Shown here one piece after another: positions 8,901 through 15,314 of a stretch of 40,872 bases of DNA. The first letter of the stretch is position 1. Each line of letters opens with the position of its first letter. The DNA is taken from the NCBI GenBank assembly GCA_030145325.1, contig JAQYVW010000022.1, positions 1 to 40,872 on the forward strand, written 5' to 3'. The DNA is from Desulfurivibrionaceae bacterium. GTDB lineage: Bacteria; Desulfobacterota; Desulfobulbia; Desulfobulbales; UBA5123. Under the pieces are notes generated by a model, which worked only from the letters and a program-made list of their open reading frames with translations, was not told the DNA's origin and did no database searches. The position numbers were made by a program, and so were the translations under genes.

Positions 8901-10827
8901 AACTATTATTGGTTGCGTAGGCAGGCAGGGTGATTTGTGTGCAATGGTTGGTGGTGGGGTCATATGCAAAGGATAAGGTGCGGCCAGCCGGATCGGCTAT
9001 GGAGTTGATTTGCCCGTTGCTCAGATTCACCTCCAAGGTCACCGCGTTGCCATTGCGGTCGGTGATGCTGCTGAGATAATAGACGTTAAGATCGGGGGTG
9101 GTGCTTTTTTGATAACGATAGGTGAAGCGGCTATTCTTTTCCCACCAGTCGATATAGCCGTCACGGACGGTCATCTTGTCGAAGTTACCGGTGGGTGGCT
9201 TCATTTCCACCGGATAGGAGGGCGGGGTATCTGGATCAGTCAGATCAATGTCGGTGGAGTAGGTTAATGCCTGCCCGGAACCTTTTTTTAATTGGAGGGT
9301 CTTGGCGTTACAGGAGGAGATGGTGGACTCGTAATCAAAACGCCAGCTCCGACCGAACATCACCGACGACTGGGATGGGTCGGCATTATAGGTAAGGCCA
9401 GCGGCAATTGAAGGTCCACGGGTCTTCATCCAAAACATGGAACCCTGCAAGACCAGATTGAGAGAGGCGGTGTTCACCTGATACTCAGGGAAGCCCACCC
9501 GGCTCGGTGGCTGATCGCTGGCTCCGAAGGCTGTATTGGGGTTGTCGCCGCCGCCGCCCAAGAGCCAGGGGGCGTTAAACAGACTTTTCTGCCAACCCGA
9601 ACTGGAACCGTTCTGGTTCGGGTTTTGCCTGACCATTCGCCAGTTGCCAGCGATGCTGCCGCCATAAAAAGCATAGAGACCATTACCCCAATCGGTGGCC
9701 ACATAAACCTTGTCGTCTGCTACTGCAGGTGTTCCCCAAGCCATGGCCATGTCCGGAACGATGGTTTTCCATATCTCTGTTCCGTCGGCTCCTTGCACGC
9801 AGACCATGGCGGTATCGGTGGTGTCGGTCTCGCCCGGTAGCACCTCAGCCTTGGGGATCATCTCATCTTGAAAAAGAACCTTGCCGTCAATGGCCACTGG
9901 CTGGGCTGGCGCGCTGCCACTGGCCCGGATGGTTCTCTCCCACACTGGGGTGCCGGTACCGGTCAGGGTAAAACCGCGCAACACTCCCTCTCTGGTGGCA
10001 GTGAAGACCATCTCACCATCAATGGCGGGAGGAGCATTGTCGGCATAAGTACCGCCTGGGTATTCGTAAGACCAGAGCACGGAAGGAGCCACCGTTGCTT
10101 CTGTACTTATCTGGAAGGCATGCAGCTTGGCAGGCAAATAATCCGGATATTCTGTCTTATTGGTATGGGCGACGATAATATCGCCGGACATTGCCCCCAA
10201 GCGAAACATTGTGCCGGAAGGGGGGGGCAGTTGCCACATTTCCTCGCCGTCGGTGTTGTTGAGGCAGTAAAGTTTATCGGCAAAGAGATAGATCCGGTCA
10301 TCGGCAAGCAGGGGCTGGGCGTAGGCAATTGGTTTGCTCCACACCACCTCGAAAGTAACGAGATCAATGGCGAAAAAGGTGGTGTTGGTGCCGATAAAGG
10401 CCATGGTGTCGGAGATGGCAGGAGCCAGATTGGCCATGAAACTGTCATCCTCCGGGGTGAATATAGCTTCCACCGCGCCGCAACCAGGATCCACCTTGAA
10501 CAACTTGTTTGCGGCTAAAGCGTAAAGCTTGCTGTTGCGATAAACTGGTGATGAGGTAGGCCATGAATCTGCCAATAATACCGTGGACCAGAGCAGCGCG
10601 CCGTTACCAGCGTCATAACAATGCATACCGCCGTCCTGATCCTGCTGAAAGACCCGATCCATCACCACCACCGGTGTTGACCAGGTGGAGCCGAACTCTG
10701 TGGGCAGCAAGGCATGCCAGAGTTGCTCTCCGGGCACGGCAGCCAGTCCGGATTGGGGGAAGAAGGTGAGGAGGCTGAAGAGGATTCCGGTGAGGAGGTT
10801 GGGGATTTTTTTACTTTGTTGATTCAT
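5965..10827 (-). CDS. Giant secreted RHS/YD-repeat protein with N-terminal PQQ-like beta-propeller
   Basis: The protein has 1620 aa. Residues 1-30 are a signal peptide (hydrophobic, ending SGLAA). Roughly 30-410 are PQQ/WD-like propeller blades (repeated W-containing strands such as GALLWSTVLL, GEEMWQLPPP, GTEIWKTIVP) ending in GNWRMVRQNPNQNG. Next comes a region like the N-terminal part of RHS proteins (FGRSWRFDYES), then about 25 YD repeats (for example TFTYDDNGRLLTTTDPLGN). The RHS-associated core lies at 1470-1502 (GRFIQKDPIGFTGGINLYQY, then DPEG). The last 118 residues (DNA 5968-6321) are unlike the rest: a short hydrophobic stretch, then a Lys/Glu-rich helical region, then Gly-rich. In polymorphic-toxin RHS proteins this position holds the toxin, but no known toxin motif is recognised and the next gene is not a small immunity gene. 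A weak GAG ribosome site precedes the ATG. Confidence 0.9.
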   Translation of the reverse strand: MNQQSKKIPNLLTGILFSLLTFFPQSGLAAVPGEQLWHALLPTEFGSTWSTPVVVMDRVFQQDQDGGMHCYDAGNGALLWSTVLLADSWPTSSPVYRNSKLYALAANKLFKVDPGCGAVEAIFTPEDDSFMANLAPAISDTMAFIGTNTTFFAIDLVTFEVVWSKPIAYAQPLLADDRIYLFADKLYCLNNTDGEEMWQLPPPSGTMFRLGAMSGDIIVAHTNKTEYPDYLPAKLHAFQISTEATVAPSVLWSYEYPGGTYADNAPPAIDGEMVFTATREGVLRGFTLTGTGTPVWERTIRASGSAPAQPVAIDGKVLFQDEMIPKAEVLPGETDTTDTAMVCVQGADGTEIWKTIVPDMAMAWGTPAVADDKVYVATDWGNGLYAFYGGSIAGNWRMVRQNPNQNGSSSGWQKSLFNAPWLLGGGGDNPNTAFGASDQPPSRVGFPEYQVNTASLNLVLQGSMFWMKTRGPSIAAGLTYNADPSQSSVMFGRSWRFDYESTISSCNAKTLQLKKGSGQALTYSTDIDLTDPDTPPSYPVEMKPPTGNFDKMTVRDGYIDWWEKNSRFTYRYQKSTTPDLNVYYLSSITDRNGNAVTLEVNLSNGQINSIADPAGRTLSFAYDPTTNHCTQITLPAYATNNSSTWEATVLFAYEPTSGNLVTITDRDGNEAAYEYDEDHFLTKMTIDDRWTSFEYQIRGSGMGKYVAKVQDSDNTWEAYEILRADPIKIRRTSRFGRARIFESKDGQTSAVTDPLGNLAAVTFLNKLPVSFSDRNGKIEKFEYDNRGNVSKQTDAEGNSTTFYYDLKDNLTSRRTPLNATWYYSYDSNSNLIRMTSPLGYITALAYNSSDGQIKSTTDAKGAITLLAHDDYGNLTSITDPLGNLTSFSFRDFAVGTNSYWRCRKITDALGQIKYLDYDNLDRLTRVTYDDVNDGPFYKNEFDAFAQTAFTDENGNRTTVNRNRHSFITRQTPPLGNATTFTYDSDNNRTAMTDPLNRRTETTYDDDSRPTRVTDPLGGIVRRTYDKEGNLVTLKDQRDNTTTFTYDDNGRLLTTTDPLGNVVTHVRDQEGRIVSTTNARGQVVAFTYDQDGRKIRKDYDGTEVASYTYNEVGNLTAMGDATGTIAYTYDARNKVTAITYPDGLTVSYTYDALGNPATITYPGAITVVIGYDSYNRIAIPSAFRNTPELEFRENRERGRMVTSMTWGDQSANFTYDPAMRLTAASRSNQTATTYTYDANDRLTGVEHTFPASAPLTLAYTYNEADATTSITDSNPVTSQPPDLSQTADYNSANQIVSLGGEAYDHNADGNLASMGTRFSATYDQENRPLSISRNGETITYQYNGLGQRVSRTVAEETRLAHFDRDGKLLFETDTTGTVTAMHIYAGQRLLASGTAATGFHFYHFDRNGNTLAVSAADGTILGQYAYAPYGEVTTNNPALENPFTFVGAHGVIDEGEGLFMMKKRFYDANVGRFIQKDPIGFTGGINLYQYGAGNPVDFIDPEGDFFALTMTLLAAGMAYTGYKVDEMLEESNKTKVSVEKFVKNVSKGKVKDEDYREVREGVKKTAAKGAEVAEAAPLTSAKPPMGLAGKGDGGVGEVFDFLLSNPLKAFEDGAEFLWTGN

Positions 10828-11029
10828 GGCAAGTCTCGTTGCTTAATTAAACATTGATGATTGTCTCAATATGTTACACACCTTAACAAATCTAAATCCT
10901 AATACCTAATGATATTGCTTAGTCCTGAACCACCGTCAATAAAACACAAAAAACCTCATTGTCCACGTAAGAACGAGAAGATAGGGTGAGCTTGCAAACA
11001 GTAAACTACCACCAACGAGGTGACTTGAT

Positions 11030-11245
11030 ATGCCGTAAGGGTATCTTCCCTTCAAGTACGAAGCTGAGGTAAATGAAAGTGGGCTGAGCGCGATAATGAC
11101 TTGCAAGAAGGGAGGTTCCAGGAAACCGCCTTACAACTGCTTGTTCTGGTTGACCAAAACAGAAGCAGATTGTCGACAACCTGCCCATGTTTATGGACAT
11201 GGGGCGTTGGAAGATCATGAAGGTGGAGGAGTGACAAATCGGTGA
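11030..11245 (+). pseudogene. Possible transposase N-terminal remnant (IS1380-like), broken at codon 3
   Basis: After a well-placed GAGGTG ribosome site there is ATG CCG, then an in-frame TAA (11036-11038), then 68 open codons starting GYLPFKYEAEVNESGLSA. The phrase LPFKYEAE followed by GLxA resembles the N terminus of IS1380-family transposases as I remember them; similarity fades after residue ~18 and the remaining residues are not recognised. It is read as a decayed insertion-sequence end. An alternative is a chance open stretch. No terminal repeats could be delimited. Confidence 0.3.
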
Positions 11246-11316
11246 GTAGGTAGAACAGACAGCTACTAACCCTATTTGTTGTGGTTCGGGAGACTGGTCG
11301 ACTGTTGGTCATCTTT

Positions 11317-11345
11317 TTGACGGGCTGTCAAGGAGCTGATATTGC
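11317..11345 (+). promoter_or_regulatory. Candidate sigma-70 promoter for an orphan RNA
   Basis: TTGACG at 11317-11322, a 17-base spacer, then TATTGC at 11340-11345. The -35 box is strong and the -10 box mediocre. Transcription would begin near 11352, just before the structured segment and its terminator. Confidence 0.35.
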
Positions 11346-11351
11346 CAGTTT

Positions 11352-11481
11352 CTCTTTTTTAGGCCAAGGGATACCCGGAAAACTCCGCCGGGTCAGGGGT
11401 TGCGGTAATGGCAGTTTCTTCCGGGTGGCGTTGCTATCCTTTCCCCCTGGGCTAATGTCGAGCCCAGGGGTTTTTGCTTTT
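11352..11481 (+). ncRNA. Candidate structured RNA or attenuator leader ending in an intrinsic terminator
   Basis: GGATA (11369-11373) can pair with TATCC (11435-11439) to close a domain. Inside, CCCGG (74-78 of the 11300s) pairs with CCGGG at 11388-11392 around a 9-base loop. A second CCGGGT copy at 11421-11426 competes for the same partner, so two exclusive folds are possible. A strong terminator follows directly. No plus-strand gene lies upstream, so the terminator must serve an RNA made within this gap: either a small RNA of ~125 nt or a leader that attenuates the diguanylate cyclase gene 130 bases downstream. It does not match the conserved core of the c-di-GMP-I riboswitch or other classes I can recall. 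Confidence 0.45.
11444..11481 (+). terminator. Strong intrinsic terminator with no upstream gene
   Basis: CCCCTGGGCT (11444-11453) and AGCCCAGGGG (11461-11470) form a perfect 10-bp GC-rich stem with a 7-base loop, followed by TTTTTGCTTTT. The orientation is plus; the nearest upstream gene is on the opposite strand. Confidence 0.85.
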
Positions 11482-11524
11482 GTTCTGGATGGTTAGGTGG
11501 TTGTTGTTCCTCGTCCGGCATGGG

Positions 11525-11540
11525 TGGCATGGATTTGGCA
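11525..11540 (+). promoter_or_regulatory. Sigma-54-like -24/-12 promoter for the diguanylate cyclase gene
   Basis: TGGCATGGATTTGGCA matches the TGGCACG-N4-TTGCW consensus except at two positions, with the GG and GC elements at the correct spacing. Start would be near 11551, giving a ~60-nt leader and bypassing the upstream terminator. A match of this size can occur by chance. Confidence 0.35.
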
Positions 11541-11611
11541 TAAAATAGAAGTCCAAGTGTAGTTAATTTTGGGAATTATCCCCCTTTATTATAGACAAAG
11601 GATTTATTGCC

Positions 11612-12637
11612 ATGGATGCAGCCCTTTCAGTTGTCAATGATTCTGCCTTGATCGCCGATATCCCAGTGCATGCTGATATGCATAATCTGAGGGTAGAGCT
11701 TGATCGTTACCGGCGTCACTCTGAGTGGTTGGTTAAGATTAATGATCTCCACGCTCGCTTGGCCGGGGCCTTGGATTTATCCAGTATGGTTGAAGCCTTC
11801 TCGGTGTGGCTGATGCCGGTGGTGGATCATAACCTGATCGCCTACGATAATCCCTCCCAGGGGCGTCGCCATATGTTTTGTTCTTGCCATGGGCCGGATC
11901 GGCGGCAGGTGATGATGGCGGCCGATAAGATGATTGGTCAGCTTGATTGCCGGGGCGGTGAACGTTACTGGCTGGAAGACGGTTTCTTTGTTTACTGCTG
12001 GCGGGTGCCTGATTGTGATGGCGGTGGTCGGTTGATGCTGTTGCGGAAGGAAGGGATGATCGACGGTGGTGAGATTGAGCATATTGAGGAAGGATTGTCC
12101 GTTTTGCAGGAACCGTTGCATCGAGCCGTCGAGTATGAGGATATCTTTGAGCAGGCCCGTCGTGACAGCCTCACCGGGCTGCCTAACCGCCGGGTCTTTG
12201 AGGATCGCCTTGGGCCTCTGGTTGAGAGCGCCAGACGGCATGGACGTCCCATAACCTTAGCAAGTATGGATCTTGATTATTTTAAACAGATTAATGATAC
12301 TTTTGGTCACGCCAAGGGGGATCAGGTTTTGCGGATGGTGTCCCAGGCCATGTCGGGAATGGTGCGAACCAGTGATTTATTGGTGCGGATCGGTGGAGAT
12401 GAGTTTCAACTGTTGATGCCTGAAACCGAGATTAATAATGCTCGCATCCTTGTCGATCGTCTCTGTACCGCCGTTAATGAGTTGGCGATTCAGGCGCCTG
12501 GTGCGCCTCGGCTCGGGGTTAGTATCGGTATTACGCAGTGGCAGCCTGGGTTTTCCACTGAAGAATGGTTGCAGCGGGCCGACGAGGCCCTTTATCAGGC
12601 TAAGGCCAATGGCCGTTCCCAGGCTTGTGTTGGTTGA
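11612..12637 (+). CDS. Diguanylate cyclase with N-terminal GAF-like sensor region
   Basis: This protein would make cyclic di-GMP from two GTP in the cytoplasm. Residues ~183-338 form the GGDEF domain: DSLTGLPNRR at the start, substrate loop DLDYFKQINDTFGH, active-site GGDEF at 261-265 and an intact inhibitory I-site RTSD at 252-255, exactly five residues before GGDEF. The N-terminal ~170 residues have no membrane segment; the pattern (helix 25-60, then alternating strands, with C90, C92, C113, C129 and C135) is GAF-like, but the ligand is unknown. AGGA seven or more bases before the ATG is a fair ribosome site. It is monocistronic, preceded by an orphan terminator and a sigma-54-like promoter, so expression may be conditional. 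Confidence 0.92.
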   Translation: MDAALSVVNDSALIADIPVHADMHNLRVELDRYRRHSEWLVKINDLHARLAGALDLSSMVEAFSVWLMPVVDHNLIAYDNPSQGRRHMFCSCHGPDRRQVMMAADKMIGQLDCRGGERYWLEDGFFVYCWRVPDCDGGGRLMLLRKEGMIDGGEIEHIEEGLSVLQEPLHRAVEYEDIFEQARRDSLTGLPNRRVFEDRLGPLVESARRHGRPITLASMDLDYFKQINDTFGHAKGDQVLRMVSQAMSGMVRTSDLLVRIGGDEFQLLMPETEINNARILVDRLCTAVNELAIQAPGAPRLGVSIGITQWQPGFSTEEWLQRADEALYQAKANGRSQACVG

Positions 12638-12666
12638 TTTGCGATCTTTGGTGATGAGTGTTTTGT

Positions 12667-12706
12667 AATCCAGCCAGGTTGTTGAATAGTCTGGCTGGTC
12701 TGGATT
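12667..12706 (+). terminator. Weak hairpin after the diguanylate cyclase gene
   Basis: AATCCA + GCCAG (12667-12677) pairs with CTGGC (12691-12695) and TGGATT (12701-12706), leaving a 5-base bulge. No T run follows immediately; a run of nine T occurs only at 12743-12751. Its function as a terminator is uncertain. Confidence 0.3.
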
Positions 12707-12768
12707 GAATGGGCGACATCTGTTAGCATGGATGTGGCCCAATTTTTTTTTAGGGACTTTTGTGGCTT

Positions 12769-12811
12769 CGCTTACCTGACCTCCAACGAAAATACTAATT
12801 ATTCACGACAC
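12769..12811 (+). repeat. Degenerate right-end fragment of the interspersed element
   Basis: Aligned with 161-205, the segment begins with the same CGCTTACCTGA and keeps CTC.AAC.AAAAT.CT.ATT and the final GACAC, while the terminal-repeat core TATGGACA has decayed. It ends 27 bases before the start codon of the dehydrogenase gene, just upstream of its ribosome site. Confidence 0.5.
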
Positions 12812-12838
12812 CCTTAAGCTCGCAAGAGGAGGATAACA

Positions 12839-14020
12839 ATGCCTGAATTTAAGATTAAAGTTATAAATACCATCGCTCAAGAGGGTCTTGATCTCTTTGG
12901 GGATGGTTATCTCTTTGGTCCTGAGGGTTCGCCACCAGACGGGATCGTAGTTCGGAGCAGCCAGGTTGATTGTGATGAGTACCCGTCTCTGCTGGCGGTG
13001 GCGAGAGCTGGCGCCGGGGTTAACAATATAACAGTTGAGAAGGCTACCCAGCGCGGGATTTGTGTTTTTAACACCCCCGGCGCTAATGCCAATGCGGTGG
13101 CTGAGTTGGTCTTCATCATGTTGGGGATGGCGGCCCGCAATATATATCAGGGTATTTCTTTTTGTCAGGGGTTGGCTGGTCTTGATGATGCGACCATTAG
13201 TTCCAGGGTGGAGGAACGAAAAAAAGCCTTTCGCGGCTTTGAGTTGGCCGGGAAAACCCTTGGCGTGCTGGGCCTTGGTCAGATTGGGGTGCGGGTTGCC
13301 AATCGCGCTGTTGATCAGCAGATGCAGGTTGTCGGTTTTGATCCGGCCCCGGCCCTTGGCAATATCCATGGGTTGTCTCCGCAGGTCCGACTCAGTCGCA
13401 GTCTTGCTGACCTCTTGCATCAGGCGGATATCCTTTCCCTGCACTTGCCGCTCAATGCCAAAACCAAAGGGTTGGTGGAGCGTGAAATTCTCGCGCAGTT
13501 GCCGCCCGGAGCTATTCTAGTCAATTACGCTCGGGGGCCCATTGTTGACGAGCAAGCGGTGTTGGCCGCCCTTGCCAGTGGCGGTTTAGCAAGCTACATC
13601 ACCGATTTTCCTTCCGCTGCAGTTGTCAATCATCCCAAGATTATTGTTTCCCCGCATCTGGGGGCCAGTACCGAAGAATCTGAGGAACAGTGTGCTTGCA
13701 TGGCCGTAAGCGAGTTGAAAAGTTATCTGGAATCTGGAACCATCACCCATAGTGTTAATTTCCCCACCGTGGAGTCTATCCCCGCCGCCAATGTACGCTG
13801 CCGTTTTATTATGATTAATCGTGACGTCCCTGGTATGATAGGTTTTGCCTCGCAGATTATCGGTGCCCATGGGGTCAATATCGCCAGTTATAATAACGAA
13901 AGTAATGGTGCCATTGGCTACAATATTATTGATCTGGAAAATGATATCCCTGCCGGGATGGTCGCTGAAATCGAGGCCCACGCCGACGTTATTCGAACTC
14001 GTATTATCTGTTATCGTTGA
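12839..14020 (+). CDS. D-3-phosphoglycerate dehydrogenase-like oxidoreductase with C-terminal ACT domain
   Basis: NAD-dependent D-2-hydroxyacid dehydrogenase family, 393 aa; family members oxidise 3-phosphoglycerate in serine synthesis. The nucleotide-binding GLGQIG is at 145-150, the catalytic-site arginine is R232 in NYARGPIVDE and the catalytic histidine H273 lies in SPHLGAST. The ACT regulatory domain occupies about 320-393. Oddity: where typical family members have DVFxxEP carrying the catalytic glutamate, this protein has TDFPSAAVVNHP with no acidic residue. A compact N-terminal lobe (about 50 residues before the first core helix) fits the shorter 'PGDH-like' subgroup rather than classical SerA. 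AGGAGG lies at good distance before the ATG. No serB or serC neighbour, so serine synthesis is only the default assignment. Confidence 0.85.
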   Translation: MPEFKIKVINTIAQEGLDLFGDGYLFGPEGSPPDGIVVRSSQVDCDEYPSLLAVARAGAGVNNITVEKATQRGICVFNTPGANANAVAELVFIMLGMAARNIYQGISFCQGLAGLDDATISSRVEERKKAFRGFELAGKTLGVLGLGQIGVRVANRAVDQQMQVVGFDPAPALGNIHGLSPQVRLSRSLADLLHQADILSLHLPLNAKTKGLVEREILAQLPPGAILVNYARGPIVDEQAVLAALASGGLASYITDFPSAAVVNHPKIIVSPHLGASTEESEEQCACMAVSELKSYLESGTITHSVNFPTVESIPAANVRCRFIMINRDVPGMIGFASQIIGAHGVNIASYNNESNGAIGYNIIDLENDIPAGMVAEIEAHADVIRTRIICYR

Positions 14021-14094
14021 GGCTGTTTCATCTTGTCGGTAAACGGTGATTTGTTGGCGATTAAATATCGGTTAATTAACAGAGGGGATTGATT

Positions 14095-14475
14095 ATGAAG
14101 AGACTTGCGGTATTTGCGGTAGCCTTTCTTTTGCTGGCGTCCATTGCATCCCCGGTTATTGCCGGGCCTGGCAAGCGATTTGATCCGGTGACCGCCAGGG
14201 TGCGGGATCTGACCTTTAGTAATCTGAGGACGGGTTATAAATTGTTTCAGGAGGTTTGTAAGGGGTGTCATCATCGCGGCAACGACCAGGGGGCGAAATT
14301 TCTCCATACCGAATCGAAAAGCATGCAGGCCTGGAATCGGGTTTTTTATCAACGGTATCCTGACTGTGCAAAGTCAGGTGCTTGGCAGCCCCTTTCTAAG
14401 GACGATTTGTTGAAAGTTAACGACTATCTGTTTGCCAACGCCGTGGATACCGTTGATGTGAATTGTTATCTTTGA
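14095..14475 (+). CDS. Small exported monohaem cytochrome c-like protein
   Basis: A protein of 126 aa with a clear signal peptide (MKRLAVFAVAFLLLASIASP, then VIAG). The mature part has one c-type haem site, CKGCH, within LFQEVCKGCHHRG, where the first histidine is the proximal ligand. A methionine (KSMQAW) could be the distal ligand. The C-terminal helix (SKDDLLKVNDYLFANA) resembles the last helix of class I cytochromes. Two additional cysteines lie near the end (YPDCAK, VNCYL). Expected location is the periplasm. The ATG at 14095 has AGAGGGG seven bases upstream; a TTG six bases earlier is less likely. It follows the dehydrogenase gene by 74 bases and may be co-transcribed, but no redox partner is adjacent. 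Confidence 0.85.
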   Translation: MKRLAVFAVAFLLLASIASPVIAGPGKRFDPVTARVRDLTFSNLRTGYKLFQEVCKGCHHRGNDQGAKFLHTESKSMQAWNRVFYQRYPDCAKSGAWQPLSKDDLLKVNDYLFANAVDTVDVNCYL

Positions 14476-14489
14476 GTGTTGTAATCTGA

Positions 14490-14505
14490 TTCCCCGGTCG
14501 GGGAA
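14490..14505. terminator. Hairpin between convergent genes
   Basis: TTCCCC and GGGGAA (14490-14495/14500-14505) form a 6-bp stem with a 4-base loop between the converging cytochrome and Nudix genes. No T tract, so weak evidence for termination. Confidence 0.35.
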
Positions 14506-14509
14506 ACGG

Positions 14510-14995
14510 TTATAGACGATGTACGGTCCAGCCGCAGGGGTGGCCGTTCTTATAGGGCATGTGGCCGTGAAAAGGACGTGGGTCAGAGTCAAAGACCAGC
14601 GGCAGGAAGTAGCGGTCTCCTTCCCACATGGGTAGTTCCAATAAGTTGTTGATGGGGTGCCAAAGCAACTGGCCCTCCTCGTTTTCTGTTTTAGGGATGC
14701 CGCTGAAGCGGTCGATCCGAAAAATGAATCCTAGCCAGTTTTCACCGTTTGGTCCGAACTCGGTCCAGTTGACGGTGCCACGTAAAACCATCTCCTCACA
14801 TTCAATCCCCGCTTCTTCGCGAATTTCTCGCTGCATGCAGGCCACCACATCTTCGTCGCTGTGCATCTTGCCGCCAAGACCGTTATATTTGCCGTGGTGG
14901 TGGTCTTCTAGACGACCGTTACGATGAACAAGCAAGGTCTCTTTTTTGTCCGGGGAGAGGATATAGCCAAGGGTGCCGATGATGGGTTGGTACAT
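14510..14995 (-). CDS. Nudix hydrolase (MutT / 8-oxo-dGTP diphosphatase-like)
   Basis: Hydrolyses a nucleoside diphosphate linked to another group, probably an oxidised (d)NTP. The complete Nudix box GX5EX7REUXEEXGU runs from G42 to I64 (GKMHSDE, then REIREEAGI), so the metal-binding glutamates are intact. The box is preceded by HHHGKYNGLGGK, which resembles the MTH1/8-oxo-dGTPase pattern W/Y-N-G-x-GGK. The length is 161 aa from the ATG at 14995, which has GGAG five bases upstream; an ATG eight codons earlier lacks a ribosome site. It stands alone, convergent with the cytochrome gene. The substrate is not determined by the sequence. Confidence 0.9.
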   Translation of the reverse strand: MYQPIIGTLGYILSPDKKETLLVHRNGRLEDHHHGKYNGLGGKMHSDEDVVACMQREIREEAGIECEEMVLRGTVNWTEFGPNGENWLGFIFRIDRFSGIPKTENEEGQLLWHPINNLLELPMWEGDRYFLPLVFDSDPRPFHGHMPYKNGHPCGWTVHRL

Positions 14996-15314
14996 TTTTT
15001 CTCCGTTTTTTTTAACCATAACTGGCGAGGGTTGATTAATGCCGGGCAGAGAGAAGCATTTTTAATGCTCGATATTCACCAGAATATAGCACAATTTGTT
15101 TACCTGGGGGCAAGGCATTCCTTAAGACCCGGAGCCAAGTTGACGGATACGGATTTATGGTCAGAGGCTAAAGTGTTCAGCCCGCCAGTTTTTATTCACT
15201 GGTTGGCGGTGGGAATAAAAAATGATAACCTGTAGAAAAATGGGGCTCTGGGATTTCCAGAGCCCGTCTTATTTGGTGTTTCTGGTGGTATGTAATTGAT
15301 AGAGCGGGGTGGTT
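14996..15314. other. Divergent intergenic region between Nudix gene and response-regulator gene
   Basis: No protein gene was supported. It contains a hairpin at 15182-15209 (CCGCCA/TGGCGG outer stem) and a perfect 9-bp terminator-like hairpin at 15243-15265. Promoters for the two flanking genes must lie here but no convincing boxes were chosen. Confidence 0.55.
15243..15275. terminator. Orphan terminator-like hairpin upstream of the PleD-like gene
   Basis: GGGCTCTGG (15243-15251) and CCAGAGCCC (15257-15265) pair perfectly around GATTT. GTCTTATTT follows on the plus strand, and on the minus strand the stem is followed by CATTTTTC. No gene ends here on either strand, so it would terminate or attenuate a transcript starting inside the gap. 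Confidence 0.6.

Larger units (their letters stand above)
10828..11611. other. 784-base intergenic region between the RHS gene and the diguanylate cyclase gene
   Basis: It holds the divergent promoter region for the RHS gene (no convincing -35/-10 pair chosen), a probable transposase-gene remnant (11030-11245), a hairpin with arms 11184-11190 and 11197-11203, a structured RNA with its own candidate promoter and terminator (11317-11481), and a sigma-54-like promoter (11525-11540). No intact protein gene was found on either strand. Confidence 0.7.

Noticed and set aside
9868-10518. 216-codon plus-strand frame opposite the propeller part of the RHS gene
   Set aside because: The minus-strand protein has clear domain logic and a signal peptide; the plus-strand frame has neither motif nor ribosome site.
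11369-11439. Cyclic di-GMP (GEMM-type) riboswitch upstream of the GGDEF gene
   Set aside because: The context is tempting, but the conserved GCAAA...GGACGCAAAGCC core and GNRA/receptor pair are missing; kept only as an unnamed structured RNA.
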